Part shown: positions 49,685 through 58,157 of the stretch, piece by piece | Layout of the letters: every line of letters starts with the position of its first letter | How positions within the stretch are numbered: position 1 is the first letter of the stretch | DNA from: Streptomyces sp. Sge12 | GTDB lineage: Bacteria; Actinomycetota; Actinomycetes; Streptomycetales; Streptomycetaceae | Direction: 5' to 3' | NCBI RefSeq assembly: GCF_002080455.1 | Contig: NZ_CP020555.1 | Location: forward strand, 4,421,501 to 4,485,500 | Length of the DNA stretch: 64,000 nt | Made by a program: the position numbers and the translations under genes | Notes under the pieces: generated by a model | Databases searched by the model: none | The model's input: only the letters and a program-made list of their open reading frames with translations | Told to the model about the DNA's origin: nothing

Positions 49685-50040
49685 TGGACGTCTCCGCCTA
49701 CCTGGCCGCAGCCCCCGAGGCCCGCCGGCCGGCGCTGACGCGGCTGCGGGAGCTGTGCCTGGAGGAGCTGACCGGGTTCGAGGAGAGGATCGCGTACGGG
49801 ATGCCGGCGTACGTGCGGGCGGGCGGGACGGCCGAGGAGATCGCCTGGGCGAACCAGAAGCAGTACATCTCCTTCTACCTGATGCGCACCGACGTCCGGG
49901 ACGCCTTCGCGGACCGTCTGGCCGCCCACGACATGGGCAAGGCCTGCCTGCGCTTCCGCAACCCCGCCAAGGTCGACTTCGACCTCCTCCGTGACCTCCT
50001 GCGCGCGACGGCGCAGGCGGGCCCGGGACAGCCCTGCTGA
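49684..50040 (+). CDS. DUF1801 (YdhG-like) protein
   Basis: 118 residues: MDVSAYLAAAPEARRPALTRLRELCLEELTGFEERIAYGMPAYVRAGGTAEEIAWANQKQYISFYLM, the DUF1801 signature (E-x2-YGMPAY, FANQK-type, ISFYL). Related to frataxin-like iron chaperones, but an iron role is not established. Ends with a Cys. Start codon overlaps the EamA stop by one base, so the pair is translationally coupled. A strong hairpin (50089-50122) follows. Confidence 0.88.
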   Translation: MDVSAYLAAAPEARRPALTRLRELCLEELTGFEERIAYGMPAYVRAGGTAEEIAWANQKQYISFYLMRTDVRDAFADRLAAHDMGKACLRFRNPAKVDFDLLRDLLRATAQAGPGQPC

Positions 50041-50088
50041 GTCCGCTCCCGCCCCCGCTCCCCGAAGCCCCTGAGTCGGCCCGTCCGG

Positions 50089-50122
50089 CCCGTCCGGCCG
50101 GGACGGGGGCCGGCCGGACGGG
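50089..50122. terminator. Hairpin CCCGTCCGGCC/GGCCGGACGGG
   Basis: 11-bp perfect arms and a 12-nt loop between convergent genes; probably bidirectional. Confidence 0.75.
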
Positions 50123-50139
50123 CGTACGGGGTTGCGGGG

Positions 50140-51762
50140 TCAGCCGAGCGGTAGGTCCAGGTAGGACGGGGTGGCGTCCGGGGAGGTGAACGCCAGGGTC
50201 GCGCGCGGCAGGTTGGCGTCGCCGTAGAAGGGGTCGCGGGCGTCGATCACCAGCATCAGCCGGTGGCCGCGCGGCACGTCGTAGGCCGTGGCCTGGAGCT
50301 CGATGTCCGCGCTGATCAGGCTGTCGGGCGGGGAGTCGAGGTCCGTGTACGGGGCGTGCGTGACGAGGTGCGCCGTCCCGTCGGGCGCCGTGTCGAGGAG
50401 GTACGCGACGAAGGTGGAACCGGGGTTCGCCGCCCGGTACGTCACGCGCAGCCGCGGTATGCCGCGCAGCCGGGTGGTCTCGGCGACGGGGTCCGCGGTC
50501 CACACGGCGGCGACGGTGCGGTCGATGTCCTGGGTGCGGTAGATCTTCGGGCGGCCGGCGATCTCCGCGTAGCCGGACTGCACCACCTTGTCGGCGACGG
50601 TCGCCGGGGTGTCGACCCCGCACAGCACGGTCGACGTCCAGCCGGCCTGCGGCTCCTCGCCGAGTTCGCCGTCGTCCGCCAGGTGCAGCCGCTCCACGCG
50701 TTCGGTGAGGGAGGGCCAGGTGGGCCGGGGTTCGAGGGTCTTGCTCCACATGATCTCGCCGAGGACCTGGCCCTCGGCGTCGATGCCGTTGTCGATGTCC
50801 TTGAGGTGGCGGTCGAGCCAGCGGTGGGCGTCCGTCCAGATCCGGTTGGGCAGGCCGACCATGCCGGTCATCTCGGGGCCGGAGTGGTCGCCGATGGAGA
50901 CGGCGAGGCGTTTGGGGCCGGTCAGCTCGTTGAACATCTTCAGCGTCTGGTTGGGCGGGAAGAGCGTCTCGTGCCAGGCGTGCGAGAAGAAGACCGGTAC
51001 CTGGCGGCGGTTGAGCTCCTTGATGTGGGAGAAGGGCGAGCGGGTTTCCGCCCAGCGCAGCGTGCCCTGGACGTCGCGGTTGGCGAGGACGTTGTCGAAG
51101 ACGCTCTGCGTCTGCGGGCTCAGCCGGGCCTTGGCGGCCGCGTCGAGCAGGGCCCGTACGGCCGCGACGTGCCGCGTGGAGTTCTCGTAGAAGGCCTCCC
51201 CGAGGTCGCCCCAGGTGCTGAGCGCGACGACGGCGTCGACGCGGGTGTCGTGCGCGGCGACGAGCTGGCCGATGCCGGAGCCGTACGAGTCCCCGAGGAA
51301 GCCGATCTTCGTGACGGGGCCGGTGCTGCGCTCGATGACGTGGTCCAGGGCGCGGCTGCCGTCGGCGACGTCGAGCGGGCCGGCGACGTCGACCTGGCCC
51401 TCGGAGCCGGCGAAACCGCGGGCGGAGTAGGCGAGGACGTTGTAGCCGCGGGCGGCGAAGAGGGAGGCCTGGACGGCGTACGGGAGCCAGCCCAGGCTGG
51501 ACCACGGCGAAGGCATGACGATCACGGGGCGGGGCTGGGTGCCGGAGTGCCGCCAGAGCGCGGCGTCGAGGAGGTCCCCGTCGGCGCCGGTCACCTTGCC
51601 GCGGGTGAAGACGGCGACCGAGCGGACCTCGGCGATCTCGGCGGCGCGCGCGGGGGCGAGGCCGGTGACGTCGCCGCTCTCCAGGGCGGCGACGAAGGCG
51701 GTGAGGGCGTTCGCGTCGAGTTCGGGATAGAGGGAGAAGGGAGTTCGGGCGGCTGGAGTCAC
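50140..51762 (-). CDS. Alpha/beta hydrolase of the S15/CocE family
   Basis: 540 residues. Alpha/beta-hydrolase core with nucleophile GDSYGSG (G-x-S-x-G) and GYNVLAYSARGFAGSEG strand-turn. Acid/His candidates are IDNGID and GDHSG; the exact triad is unclear. The C-terminal part (RGIPRLRVTYRAANPGSTFVAYLLDTAPDG) resembles the jelly-roll of Xaa-Pro dipeptidyl peptidases and cocaine esterase. No signal peptide. Likely hydrolyses an ester or amide. GTG 51762. It lies divergent from the acyl-CoA operon, with 344 bp between. Confidence 0.82.
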   Translation of the reverse strand: MTPAARTPFSLYPELDANALTAFVAALESGDVTGLAPARAAEIAEVRSVAVFTRGKVTGADGDLLDAALWRHSGTQPRPVIVMPSPWSSLGWLPYAVQASLFAARGYNVLAYSARGFAGSEGQVDVAGPLDVADGSRALDHVIERSTGPVTKIGFLGDSYGSGIGQLVAAHDTRVDAVVALSTWGDLGEAFYENSTRHVAAVRALLDAAAKARLSPQTQSVFDNVLANRDVQGTLRWAETRSPFSHIKELNRRQVPVFFSHAWHETLFPPNQTLKMFNELTGPKRLAVSIGDHSGPEMTGMVGLPNRIWTDAHRWLDRHLKDIDNGIDAEGQVLGEIMWSKTLEPRPTWPSLTERVERLHLADDGELGEEPQAGWTSTVLCGVDTPATVADKVVQSGYAEIAGRPKIYRTQDIDRTVAAVWTADPVAETTRLRGIPRLRVTYRAANPGSTFVAYLLDTAPDGTAHLVTHAPYTDLDSPPDSLISADIELQATAYDVPRGHRLMLVIDARDPFYGDANLPRATLAFTSPDATPSYLDLPLG

Positions 51763-52106
51763 GGCAGTCCATCCTCTTCGTCGTCGAGCGGTTCCTTTGA
51801 CACGAATGTGGGGGTGCGGTGCGTGGGCGCCCGTCCGGGCCGGAGCGGAGCGTTCAGTATCGACGGGACATCCGGTGACGTATCGCGAGTTTCCGGGTTA
51901 CGGCCGAAATCGCCCCCTCCGCGCCCACGGGCCGTCGTGCGGCGGGACCTGCGGCCGCTCGCCGGAGCGGCAACTGCCGTGCGAAAGCGCCGGTTTGGGG
52001 CGTGTGGCGGGAAGGCGTCGCCACCCCGAAATAATCATGCAAGCATGCTTGATTGTTTTGTCGGGTGCTGCCAGTCTTCCCCTCACGCCGAGAAGGGGAG
52101 CGCACC
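51763..52106. other. Divergent regulatory gap upstream of the acyl-CoA operon
   Basis: 344 bp with no gene. An AT-richer patch at 52031-52060 contains the palindrome CAAGCATGCTTG (52040-52051). Overlapping its end is TTGATT (52049-52054), with CAGTCT 17 nt later (52072-52077), a plausible -35/-10 pair whose -35 is covered by the palindrome. Confidence 0.55.
52040..52051. promoter_or_regulatory. Palindrome CAAGCATGCTTG at the operon promoter
   Basis: 12-bp perfect dyad flanked by AT-rich sequence and overlapping a -35-like TTGATT. It is a candidate operator for the TetR protein encoded at the far end of the operon (60600). Assignment of the regulator is inference. Confidence 0.55.
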
Positions 52107-52919
52107 GTGCCCGATCCGTCCGCCGCCGACGCAGCCGTCGCCGTCTTCGCAGATCTGCGTGAGGAGGGCCGCGAACTGGACCTTCTGGTAGGTGAGTTGG
52201 CCGTCCCCGACTGGGCCCGGCCCACCCCCGCGCCCGGCTGGACCATCGCCCACCAGATCGCCCACCTGCACTGGACCGACCGGGCCTCGCTGCTCTCCCT
52301 CACCGACGCCACCGGCTTCGGACACATGGTCGAAGAAGCGCTGAAGGCCCCCGACACCTTCGTCGACGAGGGCGCGCGCGAGGGCGCCGAACTGGCGCCC
52401 GCCGAACTGCTCGCCCGCTGGCGCACCACGCGCGGCGCCCTCGACGCGGCACTGGCCGCGGCCTCGCCCGACACGCGCTTCCCCTGGTACGGGCCGCCCA
52501 TGAAGGCCGCCTCCATGGCCAGCGCCCGACTGATGGAGACCTGGGCGCACGGCCAGGACGTCGCCGACGCGCTCGGCGTGCGCCGCACCCCGACCGCGCG
52601 GCTGCGGCACGTCGCACGGATCGGCGTACGGGCCCGCGACTACGCCTACGCCGTACGCGCCCTGCCCGCCCCCACCGAGGAGTTCCGGGTGGAGCTGACC
52701 GCCCCCGACGGCCCGCAGGTGTGGACGTACGGCCCGCCGGACGCCCCGCAGCGGATCACCGGCCCCGCGCTCGACTTCTGCCTGCTGGTCACCCAACGGG
52801 CCCACCGCACCGACCTCGACCTCACCGCGACCGGCCCCGACGCGGACCGCTGGCTGGACATCGCCCAGGCCTTCGCCGGCCCCGCGGGGCCCGGCCGGGA
52901 ACCGGGGGCCACGCGGTGA
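52107..52919 (+). CDS. TIGR03084-family DinB-like metal-binding protein
   Basis: 270 residues. DinB/MDMPI-type four-helix bundle: GWTIAHQIAHLHWTDRASLL and METWAHGQDVADALGV supply the His metal ligands, and DARPWYGPPMK-like SPDTRFPWYGPPMKAASMASARLM is family-specific. TIGR03084 proteins are typical neighbours of acyl-CoA catabolism genes; the activity is unknown, perhaps a thiol-dependent isomerase or transferase. GTG 52107 after GAAGGGGAG. The stop overlaps the next start by 4 nt (GTGA). Confidence 0.9.
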   Translation: MPDPSAADAAVAVFADLREEGRELDLLVGELAVPDWARPTPAPGWTIAHQIAHLHWTDRASLLSLTDATGFGHMVEEALKAPDTFVDEGAREGAELAPAELLARWRTTRGALDAALAAASPDTRFPWYGPPMKAASMASARLMETWAHGQDVADALGVRRTPTARLRHVARIGVRARDYAYAVRALPAPTEEFRVELTAPDGPQVWTYGPPDAPQRITGPALDFCLLVTQRAHRTDLDLTATGPDADRWLDIAQAFAGPAGPGREPGATR

Positions 52920-54643
52920 CCCGGCGCCCGCTGGTCATCGGCAACGCCTCCGGCTTCTACGGGGACCGCTTCGACGCCCTGCGCGAGATGCTCACCGGCG
53001 GCCCGCTGGACGTGCTGACCGGGGACTACCTCGCCGAGCTGACCATGCTGATCCTGGGCCGCGACCGCCTGAAGAACCCGGACCTCGGCTACGCCAGGAC
53101 CTTCCTGCGCCAGCTGGAGGAAGGACTCGGGCTCGCCCACGAGCGGGGCGTACGGATCGTCGCGAACGCCGGCGGACTCAACCCGGCCGGACTCGCCGAC
53201 GCAGTACGGACCCTGGCGGCGAAGACCGGGGTCCCGGTGCGGGTCGCCCACGTCGAGGGCGACGACCTCACCGCACAGGTGGACGGGGCCCTGACGGCCA
53301 ACGCCTATCTCGGCGGAGCCGGGATCACCGCCTGCCTGCGCGCGGGGGCGGACGTGGTGGTGACCGGCCGGGTCACGGACGCGGCACTGGTCAGCGGCCC
53401 GGCCGCCTGGTGGTTCGACTGGGCCCCGGACGACCACGACCGGCTGGCGGGAGCGGTCGCCGCGGGCCACGTACTGGAATGCGGAACCCAGGCCACCGGC
53501 GGCAACTACTCCTTCTTCGCCCGCCACGACGTACGCCGCCCCGGCTTCCCGCTCGCGGAGATCGCCGAAGACGGCTCGGCGGTCATCACCAAACACCCGG
53601 GCACGGGCGGCGCCGTCACCGCGGGCACCGTCACCGCCCAACTCCTCTACGAGACCCAGGGCGTCCGGTACTTCGGCCCCGACGTGACCACCCGCCTGGA
53701 CACCGTCGGGCTGACCGACGAGGGCGCCGACCGCGTCCGGATCTCGGGCGTGCGCGGCGAGGCCCCGCCGTCCACCCTCAAGGTGGGCGTCACCCGGATC
53801 GGCGGCTGGCGCAACGAGGTCGTCTTCGTCCTGACCGGCCTGGACATCGAGGCGAAGGCCAACCTCGTCCGCATCCAACTCACCGACTTGTTGGACGGGG
53901 TGGCCGACGCCACCTGGACCCTGGCCCGCACGGACCACGAGGACGCCGACACGCAGGAGACGGCCTCCGCCCTGCTGCGGCTGGTGGTCCGCGACCCGTC
54001 CCCGGACCGGGTGGGCCGCGCCCTGACCTCGGCGGCGATCGAACTCGCCCTCGGCAGCTACCCGGGCTTCCACGTCACCGCCCCGCCCGGCCCGGCGCAG
54101 CCCTACGGCGTCTTCACCGCGACCCCGATCCCGTCCCCGGAGGTCCCGCACACGGCGGTCCTCCCGGACGGCACCCGCCTCCCGATCCCACCGGCCGCCC
54201 CGACCTCTCCGGCCCCCCAATTCCCGGCCCCGCCGGCATTCGAGGCGCGGGGGTCCGGGGGCGGAGCCCCCGGGGGGCCGCCCGCGGGGCCCACCGTCCG
54301 GGCGCCGCTCGGCGCAGTGGCCGGGGCCCGCAGCGGCGACAAGGGCGGGGATGCCAACGTCGGCGTCTGGGCCGAGACCGGCCCCGCCTGGGACTGGCTG
54401 CACCGCACCCTCACGGTCGACGCCTTCCGGGCCCTGCTGCCCGAGACCGACGGCCTCCCCGTCACCCGGCACGAACTCCCCAACCTCCGCGCCCTCAACT
54501 TCACCGTCACCGGCATCCTCGGCGACGGCGTCGCCTCCGGCCACCGCTTCGACCCCCAGGCCAAGGCCCTCGGCGAATGGCTCCGCGCCCGCCACCTCGA
54601 CATCCCCGTCGCCCTCCTCCCGGCCCCGGAGGCCACCCCATGA
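52916..54643 (+). CDS. AtuA-like protein (DUF1446) with C-terminal ferredoxin-fold-like domain
   Basis: 575 residues. AtuA N-terminal domain: LVIGNASGFYGDRFDALREMLTGGPLDVLTGDYLAELTMLILGRDR, IVANAGGLNPAGLADAV, VTGRVTDAALVSGPAAWWFDW, ECGTQATGGNYSFF. The C-terminal AtuA-like domain (VAGARSGDKGGDANVGVWAE ... LNFTVTGILGDGVASG) is complete. Required in acyclic terpene utilisation in Pseudomonas, mechanism unknown. Between the domains, Pro/Gly-rich sequence (FEARGSGGGAPGGPPAG) comes from a dispersed repeat in frame. The stop overlaps the ATG of the carboxyltransferase (ATGA). Confidence 0.88.
   Translation: MTRRPLVIGNASGFYGDRFDALREMLTGGPLDVLTGDYLAELTMLILGRDRLKNPDLGYARTFLRQLEEGLGLAHERGVRIVANAGGLNPAGLADAVRTLAAKTGVPVRVAHVEGDDLTAQVDGALTANAYLGGAGITACLRAGADVVVTGRVTDAALVSGPAAWWFDWAPDDHDRLAGAVAAGHVLECGTQATGGNYSFFARHDVRRPGFPLAEIAEDGSAVITKHPGTGGAVTAGTVTAQLLYETQGVRYFGPDVTTRLDTVGLTDEGADRVRISGVRGEAPPSTLKVGVTRIGGWRNEVVFVLTGLDIEAKANLVRIQLTDLLDGVADATWTLARTDHEDADTQETASALLRLVVRDPSPDRVGRALTSAAIELALGSYPGFHVTAPPGPAQPYGVFTATPIPSPEVPHTAVLPDGTRLPIPPAAPTSPAPQFPAPPAFEARGSGGGAPGGPPAGPTVRAPLGAVAGARSGDKGGDANVGVWAETGPAWDWLHRTLTVDAFRALLPETDGLPVTRHELPNLRALNFTVTGILGDGVASGHRFDPQAKALGEWLRARHLDIPVALLPAPEATP
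54221..54271 (-). repeat. Dispersed repeat embedded in frame in the AtuA-like gene
   Basis: Reverse copy: CCGGCCCCGCCGGCATTCGAG, then GGCGCGGGGGTCCGGGGGC and GGAGCCCCC, matching the 6.5-kb and 26.6-kb copies. Here it is translated as an inter-domain linker instead of lying between genes. Confidence 0.75.
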
Positions 54644-56238
54644 CCCGCCTCGGCACCACCGTCGACCCGCACGCCCCCGAGCACGCGAAGGCCCGTACCG
54701 CCGCGCTGGAGCGTCTCGCCGCCCTCGACGCCGAACACGCCAAGGCCCTCGCGGGCGGCGGCGAGAAGTACACGGCCCGCCACCGCGGCCGCGGCAAGCT
54801 CCTGGCGCGCGAGCGCGTCGAGCTGCTCCTCGACCCGGACACCCCGTTCCTGGAACTGTCCCCGCTCGCCGCGTGGGGCAGCGACTATCCCGTCGGCGCC
54901 TCCATGGTCACCGGCATCGGCACCGTCGAGGGCGTCGAATGCCTGGTCACCGCCAACGACCCCACCGTGCGCGGCGGCGCCTCCAACCCGTGGACGCTGA
55001 AGAAGGCGCTGCGGGCCAACGAGATCGCCCGGCAGAACCGGCTCCCCTGCATCAGCCTCGTGGAGTCCGGCGGCGCCGACCTGCCCTCGCAGAAGGAGAT
55101 CTTCATCCCGGGCGGCGCGATCTTCCGCGACCTCACCCGGCTCTCGGCCGAGGGCATCCCGACCGTCGCCGTCGTCTTCGGCAACTCCACCGCCGGAGGC
55201 GCGTACATCCCCGGCATGTCCGACCACACCATCATGATCAAGGACCGTTCCAAGGTGTTCCTCGGCGGTCCGCCCCTGGTCAAGATGGCCACCGGCGAGG
55301 AAAGCGACGACGAGTCCCTCGGCGGGGCCGACATGCACGCCCGCACCTCCGGACTCGCCGACCACTACGCCCTCGACGAGTACGACGCCATCCGCCGGGC
55401 CCGCCGCGTCATCGCCCGCCTGAACCACCGCAAGCCGCACACGGACCCGCCCCGCGCCGAGGAACCCCTCCACGACCCCGAAGAACTCCTCGGCATCGTC
55501 CCGCCCGACCTCAAGACGCCCTTCGACCCGCGCGAGGTCATCGCCCGGATCGTCGACGCCTCCGACTTCGACGAGTTCAAGCCCCTCTACGGCCCCAGCC
55601 TCGTCACCGGCTGGGCCACCCTGCACGGCTACCCGGTCGGCATCCTCGCCAACGCGCAGGGCGTGCTGTTCAGCGCCGAGTCCCAGAAGGCCGCCCAGTT
55701 CATCCAGCTCGCCAACCAGCGCGACATCCCCCTCGTCTTCCTCCACAACACCACCGGCTACATGGTCGGCAAGGAGTACGAGCAGGGCGGCATCATCAAG
55801 CACGGCTCGATGATGATCAACGCGGTCGCCAACTCGAAGGTCCCGCACCTGTCCGTGCTCATCGGCGCCAGCTACGGTGCCGGCCACTACGGCATGTGCG
55901 GCCGCGCCTACGAGCCCCGCTTCCTCTTCGCCTGGCCCAGCGCCAAGTCCGCCGTCATGGGACCCCAGCAGCTGGCCGGCGTGCTCTCCATCGTGTCCCG
56001 GCAGTCCGCCGCCGCCAAGGGACAGCCGTACGACGAAGAGGCCGACGCCGGGATGCGCGCCTTCGTGGAGGCCCAGATCGAGTCCGAGTCCCTGCCGATG
56101 TTCCTGTCCGGGCGGCTGTACGACGACGGGGTCATCGACCCGCGCGACACCCGTACCGTCCTCGGCCTGTGCCTGTCGGCCGTCCACAACGCCCCCGTCG
56201 AGGGCGCCCGTGGCGGCTTCGGCGTCTTCCGGATGTGA
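54640..56238 (+). CDS. Acyl-CoA carboxylase, carboxyltransferase (beta) subunit, MCC/GCC-like
   Basis: 532 residues. Crotonase-fold carboxyltransferase of the methylcrotonyl/geranyl-CoA carboxylase branch: YTARHRGRGKLLARERVELLLDP, ESGGADLPSQKEIFIPGG, FGNSTAGGAYIPGMSDHTIMIKDRSKVFLGGPPLVKMATGEE, GGADMHARTSGLADHYALDE, LHNTTGYMVGKEYEQGGIIKHGSMMINAVANSKVPH. It transfers CO2 from biotin to a 3-methyl-branched enoyl-CoA. Which acyl group (3-methylcrotonyl, geranyl or other) cannot be decided here. Overlaps both neighbours by 4 nt. Confidence 0.93.
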   Translation: MTRLGTTVDPHAPEHAKARTAALERLAALDAEHAKALAGGGEKYTARHRGRGKLLARERVELLLDPDTPFLELSPLAAWGSDYPVGASMVTGIGTVEGVECLVTANDPTVRGGASNPWTLKKALRANEIARQNRLPCISLVESGGADLPSQKEIFIPGGAIFRDLTRLSAEGIPTVAVVFGNSTAGGAYIPGMSDHTIMIKDRSKVFLGGPPLVKMATGEESDDESLGGADMHARTSGLADHYALDEYDAIRRARRVIARLNHRKPHTDPPRAEEPLHDPEELLGIVPPDLKTPFDPREVIARIVDASDFDEFKPLYGPSLVTGWATLHGYPVGILANAQGVLFSAESQKAAQFIQLANQRDIPLVFLHNTTGYMVGKEYEQGGIIKHGSMMINAVANSKVPHLSVLIGASYGAGHYGMCGRAYEPRFLFAWPSAKSAVMGPQQLAGVLSIVSRQSAAAKGQPYDEEADAGMRAFVEAQIESESLPMFLSGRLYDDGVIDPRDTRTVLGLCLSAVHNAPVEGARGGFGVFRM

Positions 56239-56246
56239 GCCCGCAC

Positions 56247-58157
56247 ATGACGAACCTGACCTCCCTCCTCGTCGCGAACCGCGGCGAGATCGCCGTCCGG
56301 ATCTTCCGCACCGCCCGCGCCCTGGGCCTGGCCACCGTCGCCGTCCACTCCGACCCGGACGCCGACGCCCTCCACGTGCGCGACGCCGACGCGGCCGTAC
56401 GGCTGCCCGGAGCGGCCCCCGCCGACACCTACCTGCGCGGCGACCTGATCATCAAAGCCGCCCTCGCCGCCGGCGCCGACGCCGTGCACCCCGGCTACGG
56501 CTTCCTCTCCGAGAACGCCGACTTCGCCCGCGAGGTCCTGGCCGCCGGCCTGACCTGGATCGGCCCGCCCCCCGAGGCCATCGAGGCCATGGCCTCCAAG
56601 ACCCGGGCCAAGGAACTGATGCGCGCCGCCGGAGTACCGCTCCTCGACCCCGTCGACCCGGCCGCCGCCACCCCCGCCGACCTGCCCCTGCTCCTCAAGG
56701 CCGCGGCCGGCGGCGGTGGCCGCGGGATGCGCGTCGTCCGCGACCTCGACCAGCTCAAGGAGGCCCTCGACGCGGCCGTCGCCGAGGCCCGCTCCGCCTT
56801 CGGCGACGGCGAGGTCTTCGCCGAGCCCTACGTGGAACGCGGCCGCCACGTCGAGGTGCAGATCCTCGCCGACGCCCACGGCACCGTCTGGGCACTGGGC
56901 ACCCGCGACTGCTCCCTCCAGCGCCGCCACCAGAAGGTCATCGAGGAAGCCCCCGCCCCGGGCCTGCCCCCGTCCCTGCGCACCACCCTCCACGAAGCCG
57001 CCGTCGCCGCCGCCCGAGCCGTCTCCTACCGCGGCGCGGGCACCGTCGAGTTCCTCGTCACCGCCGACGGCCGCCCGTACTTCCTGGAAATGAACACCCG
57101 CCTCCAGGTCGAACACCCCGTCACCGAAGCCGTCTTCGACCTCGACCTCGTCGCACTCCAACTGCGCGTCGCCGAGGGCGCGGCCCTGCCCCCGGAGCCC
57201 CCGCAGCCCACCGGCCACGCCGTCGAGGCCCGCCTCTACGCCGAGGACCCCGCCCAGGACTGGCGCCCGCAGACCGGCGCCCTGCACACCCTCGCCATCC
57301 CCGGCGGGGTCCGCGTCGACACCGGCTTCACCGACGGGGACACCGTCGGCATCCACTACGACCCCATGCTCGCCAAGGTCGTCGCCCACGCACCCACCCG
57401 CGCCGAAGCCGTCCGGGCCCTCGCCCACGCCCTCGCCGGAGCCCGCATCCACGGGCTCACCACCAACCGCGAGCTCCTCGTACGCTCCCTGCGACACCCG
57501 GAGTTCACCGCCGGACAGCTCGACACCGGCTTCTACGAGCGCCACCTCGACACCCTCACCGCCGACGCCCCGGACGCCACCGCAGCCGCCCTCGCCGCCG
57601 CCCTCGCCGAAGCCGCCCCCGCCCCGGACGCCCCCCTCGCCGCCCGCCTCGGCGGCTGGCGCAACGTCCGCTCCCAGCCGCAGACCCGCCGCTACCGGTC
57701 CGCCGGCGTCGAGCACGAGGTCCAGTACCAGCCGGTGAACCACCCCGGGATCCGGGTCCTGGCCGCCACCCCCTGCCTCGTCACCCTCGAAGTCGAGGGA
57801 ATCCGGCGGGCGTTCCACGTGAAACAAAATTCGAACAGGACCGAGATCTACGTGGACTCCGCACTCGGCGCCCACACCTTCACCCCCGTTCCGCGCTTCC
57901 CGGACCCCCAGGACCGCACGGAACCGGGCTCGCTGCTCGCCCCCATGCCCGGCACCGTCGTGCGCATCGCCGAGGGCCTGGCCCCCGGCAGCCCCGTCAC
58001 CGCCGGCCAGCCCCTGCTCTGGCTGGAAGCCATGAAGATGGAACACCGCATCCTCGCTCCGGCCTCCGGCACGCTCACCGCGCTCCACGTCGCCACCGGC
58101 CAACAGGTCGAGTTCGGCGCCCTGCTCGCCGTAGTCCAGGAGGAACCGCAAGCATGA
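56247..58157 (+). CDS. Acyl-CoA carboxylase, biotin carboxylase/BCCP (alpha) subunit
   Basis: 636 residues. ATP-grasp biotin carboxylase: LLVANRGEIAVRIFRTARALG, KAAAGGGGRGMRVVRD, HVEVQILADAHG, RDCSLQRRHQKVIEEAPAP, FLEMNTRLQVEHPVTE. A linker region (450-560) and C-terminal biotin domain with the biotinylation motif EAMKMEH follow. Pairs with the preceding beta subunit. ATG 56247 is used; GTG 56235, overlapping the previous TGA, is equally plausible. A 14-bp parS-like sequence interrupts the usual high-GC codon use at 57812-57825. Confidence 0.95.
   Translation: MTNLTSLLVANRGEIAVRIFRTARALGLATVAVHSDPDADALHVRDADAAVRLPGAAPADTYLRGDLIIKAALAAGADAVHPGYGFLSENADFAREVLAAGLTWIGPPPEAIEAMASKTRAKELMRAAGVPLLDPVDPAAATPADLPLLLKAAAGGGGRGMRVVRDLDQLKEALDAAVAEARSAFGDGEVFAEPYVERGRHVEVQILADAHGTVWALGTRDCSLQRRHQKVIEEAPAPGLPPSLRTTLHEAAVAAARAVSYRGAGTVEFLVTADGRPYFLEMNTRLQVEHPVTEAVFDLDLVALQLRVAEGAALPPEPPQPTGHAVEARLYAEDPAQDWRPQTGALHTLAIPGGVRVDTGFTDGDTVGIHYDPMLAKVVAHAPTRAEAVRALAHALAGARIHGLTTNRELLVRSLRHPEFTAGQLDTGFYERHLDTLTADAPDATAAALAAALAEAAPAPDAPLAARLGGWRNVRSQPQTRRYRSAGVEHEVQYQPVNHPGIRVLAATPCLVTLEVEGIRRAFHVKQNSNRTEIYVDSALGAHTFTPVPRFPDPQDRTEPGSLLAPMPGTVVRIAEGLAPGSPVTAGQPLLWLEAMKMEHRILAPASGTLTALHVATGQQVEFGALLAVVQEEPQA
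57812..57825. promoter_or_regulatory. parS-like site (candidate ParB binding site)
   Basis: GTTCCACGTGAAAC differs from the Streptomyces parS consensus GTTTCACGTGAAAC (as I recall it) at one base. It lies inside the biotin-carboxylase gene, in the linker region. The following codons (AAA, CAA, AAT) are unusually AT-rich for this genome. Confidence 0.65.
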
